DNA of 5,922 nucleotides from assembly GCA_011176655.1 (NCBI GenBank), contig DUEB01000216.1, forward strand, positions 1-5,922. The letters are read 5' to 3'. A model generated the notes under the pieces. The model worked only from the letters and a program-made list of their open reading frames with translations. It ran no database searches and was not told the DNA's origin. The position numbers and the translations under genes were made by a program. Positions 1 through 5,884 of this stretch are shown here, piece by piece. Position 1 is the stretch's first letter. Each line of letters begins with the position of its first letter. The DNA comes from Dehalococcoidia bacterium. Its GTDB lineage: Bacteria > Chloroflexota > Dehalococcoidia > Dehalococcoidales > UBA5760.

Positions 1-1831
1 GATATATAGTATCAATCAATTCTCGATACCGCTCCTCGATAAACGCCCTTCTCAGTTTCCTGGTTCGCGTCAGCTCCGCTTCATCGGGGTCAAACTCCTT
101 GTGCAGCAGGACGAACCTCTTTACCCTAGCGGGCTCGGGAAGATAGCTATTTAGCCGGGCCAGGTCACCCCGCACCAAATCGGCTACCTCGTCTTTCTGA
201 GAGAGGTCGGCAAAAGCCGTGTACGCTAAGCGGTGGTGCTCCGCCCACTTAGCCAGCAGGGCAAAATCCAAATTGAGTATGGCCGAGACAAAGTCCCGGC
301 GCTTACCGCCGACAACAATAGCGTTCTTGATATAGGTACTGAATCTCAGCTGGCTCTCAATATACTGAGGCGCATACTGGACTCCCGAGCTCAGCTCCCC
401 CATGTGCTCCAGCCGGTCCAGATATATCAGGTGACCGTCCTCATCGATATTGACGGCGTCTCCGGTACGGCACCAGCCGCCCACCAGGGTAGCCGCAGTC
501 CGGGCCGGGTCTTTATAATATCCGCTAAACACCGAGTCACTCCTGACCAGAAGCTCACCGCTGTCGCTTACCCTGACCTCGGTGCCCAGAGCCGGGCGGC
601 CGACACTCTCCAGCTTAATCTCGCCGCTGCCGTGGGAGGAGATAAAGCCCGCCTCGGTAGTGACATAGTTCTGCCTCAGCTCAATACCGATGGCATGGAT
701 TAAGCGGAGGATATGCGGACTCAATACGGAGCCCCCGGTAACGGCGAACCTGACCCGGGACAGCCCCAGCCGGTCCTTAAGGGGTTTAAAGAGAACCTGA
801 TAGGCAATCCAGTGGGTGAATCGCGACCACAGGCTGAGGTGTTTACCCTGAAGGTCAGCATCGCTAATCTTATGGCCCAGCGGCAGGAAAAGGTTATAGA
901 CGGAGCGCCGGAGAGACGAGGCGTATATCATCTTCGCCTGAATATTACCCACCAGACTTTCCCACTGCCGGGGCCCGTAGCTTGCCAGGCTGGGGCCGAC
1001 CTCGCGGGTATCTTCGACAACGGTCTCCGGCTTCTCGGGGAAGTTCAAACGGGCCCCGCCGAGCAGATGGGGGATGGTGGTGAAGATATTGTCCCCCACC
1101 CAGGCCGCCGGGAAGTTGGACACTAACTCGTCCCGGTCACTTAAGGGGTAGCGAGCCATGAATCTCCGGGCTGAGCCAATCAGGGCACGGTGGCTCAAGA
1201 TTACTCCCTTGGGCAGGTCGGTAGTCCCCGAGGTGTAGTAGATAAAGGCGGTATCGTCCCCGCTCTGCTTCATTACGTTCCGGGTAAACAGGTCGGGGGC
1301 GCTCTCTTCACAGAGCCGGCCCTTCTCAATTACCTCGCTGAGACTGAGCAGGATAGGCTGGTCATAGTTCTTAAGGCCCTTGGGATTCCAGTAGATAACC
1401 TTCTCCAGCGACGCTAGCTCGTCCTTGATTTCCAGGAATTTATCCGTCTGCTCCTGGTCGTTGACGATAGCGAACCTAGCCCCGGAGTGAGCGGCGATAT
1501 ATTTCACCTCAGACGGGGTGGAATCAACGAAGATACCGGTGGCGATGCCACCCCCCGCCTGAGTGGCAAAGGCGCCCCAGAACCACTCCGGCTCATTGTC
1601 CCCAATAAGACAGACCACGTCACCCGGCTCCAGACCGAGACTCACCAACCCCAGAGCCAGATACTTCACCTTTTCATAGCAGTCAGCCCAGCTATACCTC
1701 TGCCAGACACCGAGTCTCTTGCGGCACATGGCCGTTCGCTGAGGCCACCTCTGATGGTTACGCATAAGGAGCTTGGGAATGGTATCCCAGCCTTCGGTTA
1801 CTGCCATATTACCGCTATTCTGCTCTCTCAT
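1..1831 (-). CDS. AMP-forming long-chain-type acyl-CoA synthetase, 3' end cut by window edge
   Basis: The enzyme activates a carboxylic acid with ATP through an acyl-adenylate to give acyl-CoA, AMP and PPi. An unbroken minus-strand frame gives 610 residues and has not reached a stop at base 2. The final residues RELIDTIY resemble the usual family end, so little is missing. Visible motifs are the P-loop TSGTTDLPKG (200-209), YVTTE (389-393), GGWCRTGD (451-458), LDR (471-473) and the C-terminal TRTRKLRR with K592 as candidate catalytic lysine. The C-terminal domain (APQYIE, then LTRTRKLRR) resembles the FAA1-like subfamily often found beside branched-chain amino acid ABC transporters; that subfamily call is from memory. 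Two conserved glycines are replaced: D205 in the P-loop and V390 in the YGxTE motif. An in-frame TAA at 1847-1849 limits the start to TTG 1837, ATG 1831 or ATG 1807. ATG 1831 was chosen, but no start has an ideal Shine-Dalgarno; AAGG lies 7 bases before the TTG. A terminator lies 30 bases upstream. Substrate unknown. Confidence 0.93.
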   Translation of the reverse strand, partial: MREQNSGNMAVTEGWDTIPKLLMRNHQRWPQRTAMCRKRLGVWQRYSWADCYEKVKYLALGLVSLGLEPGDVVCLIGDNEPEWFWGAFATQAGGGIATGIFVDSTPSEVKYIAAHSGARFAIVNDQEQTDKFLEIKDELASLEKVIYWNPKGLKNYDQPILLSLSEVIEKGRLCEESAPDLFTRNVMKQSGDDTAFIYYTSGTTDLPKGVILSHRALIGSARRFMARYPLSDRDELVSNFPAAWVGDNIFTTIPHLLGGARLNFPEKPETVVEDTREVGPSLASYGPRQWESLVGNIQAKMIYASSLRRSVYNLFLPLGHKISDADLQGKHLSLWSRFTHWIAYQVLFKPLKDRLGLSRVRFAVTGGSVLSPHILRLIHAIGIELRQNYVTTEAGFISSHGSGEIKLESVGRPALGTEVRVSDSGELLVRSDSVFSGYYKDPARTAATLVGGWCRTGDAVNIDEDGHLIYLDRLEHMGELSSGVQYAPQYIESQLRFSTYIKNAIVVGGKRRDFVSAILNLDFALLAKWAEHHRLAYTAFADLSQKDEVADLVRGDLARLNSYLPEPARVKRFVLLHKEFDPDEAELTRTRKLRRAFIEERYRELIDTIY

Positions 1832-2058
1832 CCTCAAACCCAGACCTTAAATTCGGCAACAAAAAAACCCCCGCTTGGGGAGGTATTCTATATCTCAGAT
1901 TCGGATTATGTAATTACAATACCTTCAGCTCGCTAACTATACTCCATACCCTACCCCCAAGCGCACCTCAGTGCGCCCGGTAAAGACGAATTTTGTTGTT
2001 CTCCACTGCCTCTTATTGGTAGCGAACATCAAACCTATCTATAACCTCAATTTAATAT
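1832..2058 (-). promoter_or_regulatory. Putative attenuator or riboswitch-like leader
   Basis: This is nearly all of the 297-base gap between the thioesterase and the AMP-forming synthetase. On the minus strand three pairings compete. Hairpin A (1980-1957) has six Watson-Crick pairs, GCGCAC with GTGCGC, around loop TGAG, and extends through two G-U and two C-G pairs to about 10 bp. Pairing B joins CGCTTGGGG (1963-1955) to CCCCAAGCG (1880-1872) with 9 perfect pairs and would act as antiterminator. Hairpin C is the terminator (1881-1868). A hides the strand that B needs, and B consumes the 5' arm of C, which is the logic of an attenuator. No known riboswitch consensus or T-box sequence was recognised in the upstream part (2058-1981). 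A 30-codon reading frame (2029-1937) also crosses hairpin A. The pairings are seen in the sequence; regulation is inferred. Confidence 0.45.
1861..1881 (-). terminator. Intrinsic terminator in the leader of the AMP-forming synthetase
   Basis: Read on the minus strand, CCCC (1880-1877), loop AAGC (1876-1873) and GGGG (1872-1869) form a short all-GC stem. It can be extended by one U-G pair (1881 with 1868) and is followed directly by seven T residues (1867-1861). The stem is short, but the T-run and position are typical of a rho-independent terminator. It lies about 250 bases after the thioesterase stop and only 30 bases before the synthetase ATG. It therefore either ends readthrough from upstream or regulates entry into the synthetase. 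There is no matching T-run on the plus strand, so it is not bidirectional. Confidence 0.6.
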
Positions 2059-2064
2059 GTAGAG

Positions 2065-2094
2065 AGAGTATCACAACCCACTCGTCCCTGTCAA
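2065..2094 (-). promoter_or_regulatory. Candidate sigma70-type promoter for the AMP-forming synthetase
   Basis: The minus strand carries a perfect -35 TTGACA (2094-2089), an 18-base spacer and a weak -10 TACTCT (2070-2065). The -10 is preceded by TGA, which fits an extended TGn -10 and could offset its poor match. Transcription would begin near 2058, about 35 bases beyond the -10-side of the thioesterase end, giving a leader of roughly 225 bases. A second possible -10, TAGAAT (1890-1885), sits right before the terminator but has no good -35. If that one were used, the attenuator would be bypassed. Confidence 0.4.
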
Positions 2095-2128
2095 TAACCA
2101 AGAGCCGCCGCCACCGCCAGAAGCCTAT

Positions 2129-2569
2129 CTAGCGGCCCTTTTCAGCCACCGGGATAGTAGTGCCGGTAGCTTTAGCGATGAGCTTACCCTCCTGATTGGT
2201 GACCACTATCTCGGAGACACCGACCCGCCGACCACTCCTGACGACCCGACACTCGGCAATAAGCTCATCACCCACCCCGGCCCCGGCCACAAAATGGATG
2301 TTGAACTGGGAAGCCAGACTGGGATAGGACAGCGAATTGGAGCCGTAGGCAAACGCCTGGTCCGCCACCGCCATGACCACGCCCCCAAAGACTAGGCCGT
2401 TAAAGTTCTGGTATTCCGGCTTCAGCTTCATGACGACCTTGGCGTAGCCCGGGCTTAGCTCCTTGAGCGTCATTCCCAAGAAGGAAGCGATGGGCTCGCC
2501 ATCACCCCTGGCTCTCAACTCGGCAATGTCCGGCGACACCTGCTCTTTACTCTGCGATATTTTGTCCAT
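2129..2569 (-). CDS. PaaI-type hotdog-fold acyl-CoA thioesterase
   Basis: A 146-residue protein of usual length for the PaaI/YbgC-like hotdog superfamily, which hydrolyses acyl-CoA to free acid and CoA in the cytoplasm, normally as a tetramer. The signature region is residues 55-79: N55, N57-G58, then FGG (61-63), D70, and AFAYGSNS (72-79). The spacing N55, 61, D70 matches the Asn, His and Asp positions of E. coli PaaI as I recall them. The usual histidine of the HGG motif is phenylalanine here (F61). The later strands FNIHFVAGAGVGDELIAECRV (89-109) and the paired strands to about 140 are typical of the fold. The ATG at 2569 is supported by a strong Shine-Dalgarno AAGGAG (2579-2574), four bases away. 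The gene lies 125 bases after the fusion gene with no clear terminator between, so co-transcription is plausible. The substrate cannot be read from sequence; a housekeeping or phenylacetate-type role are both possible, and no phenylacetate genes are seen. Confidence 0.88.
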   Translation of the reverse strand: MDKISQSKEQVSPDIAELRARGDGEPIASFLGMTLKELSPGYAKVVMKLKPEYQNFNGLVFGGVVMAVADQAFAYGSNSLSYPSLASQFNIHFVAGAGVGDELIAECRVVRSGRRVGVSEIVVTNQEGKLIAKATGTTIPVAEKGR

Positions 2570-2590
2570 AACTCTCCTTCCTTAAGTTTG

Positions 2591-2689
2591 TCGGAATGCT
2601 TGCCTATCAGCCTCAAGGGGCTATATACAACAGTCTACCGAATGGGATTTGACATTCCGATGAAATGGTTAGCCAGAATGCTGTAGACT
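2591..2689. repeat. Overlapping inverted repeats between fusion gene and thioesterase
   Basis: Two perfect inverted repeats span the gap: AGTCTAC (2632-2638) with GTAGACT (2683-2689), and TCGGAATG (2591-2598) with CATTCCGA (2653-2660). The pentamer GAATG occurs three times (2594-2598, 2640-2644, 2676-2680), and each copy can pair with the single CATTC at 2653-2657. The structures cannot all form together. No T-run follows any of them, so they do not look like a simple terminator. They may be mRNA processing or stability elements, an operator, or chance. Confidence 0.35.
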
Positions 2690-2694
2690 CCACT

Positions 2695-5397
2695 TTAACT
2701 TAGCATGATTCGGGCGTCCGCTATCCAGTAACCCTGGCCCTCGGGCAGCACTTTAACAGGGTTAAAATCAAGCTCAGCGATTTGCGGGATATCCGTTATC
2801 ATTACCGAGAGCCTGAGCAGAAGGTCGTGAATCGCAGCGGTATCACTGGGGGGAAGTCCTCTATAGCTTTCAAACAGCTTTGACATCTTTACTGATTTAA
2901 CGAGCTCGCGAGCGTCCACATCAGTAAGCGGGTGCAACCGGAGAGCCCTATCCTTGAGTAATTCAGCGTATATGCCCCCCATCCCAAACATGATGAGCGG
3001 CCCGAACTGAGGGTCATTGGTCATGCCCACGATTGTCTCCAAGCCTTCTTTTACCATAGGCTGGACGGTGACGCCCTGCATTTCATCCTGCCGCCCAATG
3101 CTGGCTAATCTCTTTTTGATATTACGAAAGGCCCTCTTCACGCCTTCCGCCGAGTCTATGTCAAGCACTACCCCGCCAACCTCGGTCTTGTGAACGATAG
3201 TCTTTGAGACAAGCTTAACCGCCACTGGAAAGCCCAGGCGCTCAGCAGCCAAGACAGCCTCGGTCGGCGTTCCGGCCGTAACCGTCTCAAGCATGCGTAT
3301 TCCGTAGCACTTGGCTAGTTCCAGTATCTCTGGCGCTGAAAGCCAGATTGGTCTCTGGACGCTGCTTCTCAGTGCTCGCTCAATAATTCCCCGTGCCCTG
3401 GCCGGTCTCGTACCTCTGATTACAGGAATGACTCCCCTAGGCTGGCTCCGCAGCTCAGCGTAATCCGCGGCTTTCGCCAGAGCTGAGACGGCTCCTTCCG
3501 GAAAGGCGTAACAGGGCACCAATCTTCCCGCTGCCCCAATCTTGGCTTGCAGGCCTCTTCGTCCCAGGAAGCAGCCCAGCAGCGGCTTTCTGTGCCGCCA
3601 AAAAACCGGTGCCACACGCTGCAGGGCGTTCTCAATGGCCTCCGGATCAATGACCACTGGTGGAACGAATATGGCCAGAACGGCATCGTTATCGGGGTCA
3701 CTAGCCAGAATCCTCAGTATATTCTCAAACTCTCCGGCACTGGCGCCGGCCGTAGTATCAAGTGGGTTAGCGAGTGAGACCTTGCGCTTGACGGCGAGCT
3801 TCAACTTCTCCACCGTGTCTGGCGAGAGCGGACTTAGCTTCAGACCATTACGTTCCGCGGCATCGGCAGCAATAATACCAGGTCCGCCACCGTTAGTGAC
3901 GATGACGAGCCTCTTACCCTGCGGCAGTGGTTGGTTAGCTAGCAGAGCGGCAACGTCAAAAAGCTCCTCCATGGTATTCACCCTGACGATACCGGCGTGA
4001 CGAAACAATACGTCGGCCACAACATCCGAAGTGGCCATGGCCCCGGTGTGGGAAGCGGCTGCCCTGCTACCGGCCTGGGTGGTGCCGCTTTTTACGACCA
4101 CTACGGGCTTCTTTTCGGAGACCCGGCGGGCAATGCGTGCGAACTTCTCAGGGTTGCCAAAGGACTCGAGATACAGCAGTATAACTTGGGTCGCCGCGTC
4201 TTTCTCCCAGTACTGCAAAAAGTCAGGGGGAGAAATGTCAACCCGGTTACCGACACTGGCGAAGCTGGAGATGCCCATGTTGAGGTCCCGAGCATATTCC
4301 AGGACAGCCAGCCCCATGGCGCCGCTCTGGGAGAGAAAGGCAACGTTCCCCAGAGGGGGATAGACCAGCGAAAAGGTCGCATTCAAACCGACACCGGGGT
4401 CGGTATTAATGACGCCCATACAGTTCGGCCCGACCACTCTCATTCCATGACCCAGGCTGATTTCCCTGAGCTCCCTTTCGCGGGCGGCCCCCTCCGGCCC
4501 TATCTCTTTGAACCCATCCGATATGACAATTAGCGCCCGAACCCCCTTTCGGCCGCACTCATAGGCTACCTTGCTGACTATGGGCGCAGGCACCGCGATG
4601 ATGGCTAGTTCCACACTACCCGGTATGTCCAGTACCGAGTCATAGGTTTTCACCCCGAGCACCGCCTCAGCATTCGGGTTTACGGGATATATTGTGCCCA
4701 GAAAACCGCCCTGAAGGATGCACCGGAAAAGTACATTACCAATTGAATTAGGGTCACGAGAGGCACCAATTACGGCTACTGAGCGGGGCGAGAGAATGTG
4801 ACGGAGCGAAGCGATGGTAGAGCTAGACTCCCTCTCCTCCTCTTTCCTTATAACTCGCCTCGTCTGGGCAATGGGAAAGATGACATGATACACTCCTGAC
4901 TCTACACTGCTGGCGATGTGGAAGCCGTAGTCTCTGAAGAAAGCGAGCTGACTCTCTTCGGCAAGAATATCCGTCTCAAACCTATCAATATCCTGGTCAC
5001 GGGCAATATTAGCCAGCCACCCCAGAAGCCTGGTAGCGATACCTTTACCCTGATGCGCATCCTCAGTGACGAAGGTCACCTCCGCAGAGTGCCGGTCAGG
5101 GAGGCGATAGTATCTGCCCATGCCTACTATCTGCCTCTTGTCGTCCTTTATTAACTCAGCGACAATGGCGAAGGTATTGCTGTAGTCTACGCTGCAGGCT
5201 CTGGCAGCATCATCGGCGGTCAGATTAGGCAAATGCTGGAAGTGTAAATACTTGGTGTGAGGGCTGAGACGACCAACAAAATCCAACCACAATTGGACAT
5301 CTTCTTTCTTGACTGGTCTGAGCCGAATGTTGGAACCATCTTTCAGGACGGCTTCGGTTTCATACTGTGTTGGGTATAGGCTGGTCTTGAGATTCAT
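2695..5397 (-). CDS. GNAT acetyltransferase fused to ADP-forming acyl-CoA synthetase
   Basis: A 900-residue cytoplasmic fusion. Residues ~20-178 are a GNAT domain: AEVTFV with E106 as possible general base, and the acetyl-CoA loop QGKGIATRLL (116-125). A charged linker (~179-195) leads to an acyl-CoA synthetase of the ADP-forming class (acyl-CoA + ADP + Pi to acid + ATP + CoA). Its parts are a Rossmann CoA-binding domain (SVAVIGAS, 206-213; VGPNCMG, 322-328), a flavodoxin-like ligase domain (FLSQSGAMG, 354-362; ASHTG, 448-452), a third subdomain (NGGGPG, 502-507; NPLDTT, 544-549) and a C-terminal ATP-grasp domain (~685-900; IVHKTEVGG, 734-742; GMGG, 805-808; DFNPVKV, 877-883). Both histidines needed for phosphoryl relay in this class are present, H450 and H736. 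Salmonella/E. coli Pat has the GNAT at the C-terminus and, as I recall, lacks the first histidine. So this may be catalytic at both ends, or a Pat-like protein acetyltransferase with reversed domains. ATG 5397 is the only start after an in-frame TGA upstream; its Shine-Dalgarno is weak. Confidence 0.93.
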   Translation of the reverse strand: MNLKTSLYPTQYETEAVLKDGSNIRLRPVKKEDVQLWLDFVGRLSPHTKYLHFQHLPNLTADDAARACSVDYSNTFAIVAELIKDDKRQIVGMGRYYRLPDRHSAEVTFVTEDAHQGKGIATRLLGWLANIARDQDIDRFETDILAEESQLAFFRDYGFHIASSVESGVYHVIFPIAQTRRVIRKEEERESSSTIASLRHILSPRSVAVIGASRDPNSIGNVLFRCILQGGFLGTIYPVNPNAEAVLGVKTYDSVLDIPGSVELAIIAVPAPIVSKVAYECGRKGVRALIVISDGFKEIGPEGAARERELREISLGHGMRVVGPNCMGVINTDPGVGLNATFSLVYPPLGNVAFLSQSGAMGLAVLEYARDLNMGISSFASVGNRVDISPPDFLQYWEKDAATQVILLYLESFGNPEKFARIARRVSEKKPVVVVKSGTTQAGSRAAASHTGAMATSDVVADVLFRHAGIVRVNTMEELFDVAALLANQPLPQGKRLVIVTNGGGPGIIAADAAERNGLKLSPLSPDTVEKLKLAVKRKVSLANPLDTTAGASAGEFENILRILASDPDNDAVLAIFVPPVVIDPEAIENALQRVAPVFWRHRKPLLGCFLGRRGLQAKIGAAGRLVPCYAFPEGAVSALAKAADYAELRSQPRGVIPVIRGTRPARARGIIERALRSSVQRPIWLSAPEILELAKCYGIRMLETVTAGTPTEAVLAAERLGFPVAVKLVSKTIVHKTEVGGVVLDIDSAEGVKRAFRNIKKRLASIGRQDEMQGVTVQPMVKEGLETIVGMTNDPQFGPLIMFGMGGIYAELLKDRALRLHPLTDVDARELVKSVKMSKLFESYRGLPPSDTAAIHDLLLRLSVMITDIPQIAELDFNPVKVLPEGQGYWIADARIMLS

Positions 5398-5418
5398 TGT
5401 GCACCGCCATACGATTTT

Positions 5419-5432
5419 GACTCACGGGAGTC
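5419..5432. repeat. Operator-like inverted repeat before the fusion gene
   Basis: GACTC (5419-5423), ACGG spacer and GAGTC (5428-5432) form a perfect 5-bp inverted repeat 22 bases upstream of the fusion gene's ATG. It falls just after the expected transcription start of the candidate promoter at 5441-5469, where a repressor would block transcription or a small hairpin would form at the mRNA 5' end. Confidence 0.3.
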
Positions 5433-5440
5433 TCGTTAGT

Positions 5441-5469
5441 ATTATGGCACATAGGTAAGAGGTTTTGAA
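5441..5469 (-). promoter_or_regulatory. Candidate promoter of the fusion gene
   Basis: On the minus strand a -35 TTCAAA (5469-5464, 4 of 6 consensus bases) is followed by an exact 17-base spacer and a -10 CATAAT (5446-5441, 5 of 6). The start would fall near 5434, giving a leader of about 37 bases that begins almost at the GACTC/GAGTC inverted repeat. The spacing is ideal, but such matches occur by chance in AT-rich DNA. Confidence 0.35.
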
Positions 5470-5680
5470 GCGGTCATGACCAACGCCCGAGCTTGGTTGC
5501 CATTGAGACTTGCCAACTACGGCAATTAAGCGCGCGGTATGGCTCTGTATCAACTATTTCTACAAAATATCTTAACGTTACATCGGGTTCGGACATGCCA
5601 CCCGAATTGAGGTCGCAACTTCAGTGAAACAGCCGTCAAAGAGGAATCCAGAATGTATGGTGATGCTTCGCCTATTCGGC

Positions 5681-5701
5681 AAAATTATCTGAGGTAATTT
5701 T
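5681..5701. repeat. AT-rich palindrome
   Basis: AAAATTA (5681-5687), a 7-base loop TCTGAGG and TAATTTT (5695-5701) form a perfect 7-bp inverted repeat between the basic mini-gene and the fusion gene. The stem has no G or C, so it is a poor terminator; it would suit a protein-binding site. Function unknown. Confidence 0.3.
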
Positions 5702-5767
5702 GAGCTGCAGTAAGCCTTACTTTGGGATGAGCTTTCCCCCTCGGTATTTAGAGAGAGGGATAGGATG

Positions 5768-5884
5768 CTATTTCCGTTTTCTCTTCACGAAGGCAAAACG
5801 GATTTTCTTGCCGTTATGTTTCTGGTTCTTCTTATTCACATTCTCTATAAAAGATTTTAGGTCTGTAAGAGATTTGTCAGCCAT
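5768..5884 (-). CDS. Possible 38-residue highly basic hypothetical protein
   Basis: A complete short minus-strand frame from ATG 5884 to TAG 5768 encodes 38 residues. The N-terminal part is amphipathic-looking (MADKSLTDLKSFIENV), followed by an Asn/Lys-rich middle and a C-terminus ending in KRKRK. By hand count there are 13 Lys/Arg against 3 Asp/Glu, suggesting RNA or DNA binding. GC content is about 35 percent, well below the neighbouring genes. There is no strong Shine-Dalgarno; only GAAGTGA lies about 10 bases upstream. It is oriented like the fusion gene but 370 bases away. I do not recognise the family. It may be a real small gene, possibly acquired, or a chance frame in AT-rich DNA. Confidence 0.35.
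   Translation of the reverse strand: MADKSLTDLKSFIENVNKKNQKHNGKKIRFAFVKRKRK

Larger units (their letters stand above)
5398..5767. other. 370-base non-coding region upstream of the fusion gene
   Basis: No convincing coding frame or tRNA was found here. Base composition is more AT-rich than in the genes. It contains the candidate promoter and inverted repeat of the fusion gene, a perfect 10-bp palindrome GGTCATGACC (5472-5481), a small hairpin TTGCC/GGCAA (5512-5526 region), a 6-bp stem TCGGGT/ACCCGA (5583-5588 with 5600-5605) and an AT-rich palindrome (5681-5701). None matches an RNA family I recognise. Its length leaves room for a regulatory region or a small RNA. Confidence 0.5.

Noticed and set aside
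1885..1890. TAGAAT as an alternative -10 for the AMP-forming synthetase
   Set aside because: No acceptable -35 lies 16 to 18 bases upstream, and the start would fall inside the terminator hairpin; kept only as a caveat to the attenuator model.
1886..1905. CTGAGA followed by ACCT as TPP riboswitch fragments in the leader
   Set aside because: The other conserved TPP elements and their spacing are absent.
233..1936. Several plus-strand open frames of 75 to 156 residues
   Set aside because: They lie opposite the AMP-forming synthetase and its leader, show no recognisable domains, and arise because the true gene is on the minus strand with high GC third positions.
2206..2388. Second minus-strand frame inside the thioesterase
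   Set aside because: It is an out-of-frame shadow, rich in Trp, Arg and Gly, of a well-supported gene.
2649..2679. Plus-strand TTGACA with CAGAAT 19 bases downstream
   Set aside because: The spacer is long, the -10 is poor, and it would only produce antisense RNA into the fusion gene's 3' end.
3420..4382. Two 93-residue minus-strand frames inside the fusion gene
   Set aside because: Both overlap the fusion gene in another frame and have no domain signal or ribosome binding site.
3542..4533. Plus-strand frames of 76 to 178 residues inside the fusion gene
   Set aside because: They are antisense to a continuous 900-residue gene with clear conserved motifs and have low-complexity, unfamiliar translations.
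4918..5154. Plus-strand 78-residue frame
   Set aside because: It is antisense to the GNAT domain, which is clearly the coding strand.
5583..5605. GGTTCG-containing stem-loop resembling a tRNA T-arm
   Set aside because: The loop is 11 bases and no acceptor, D or anticodon arms can be found around it.
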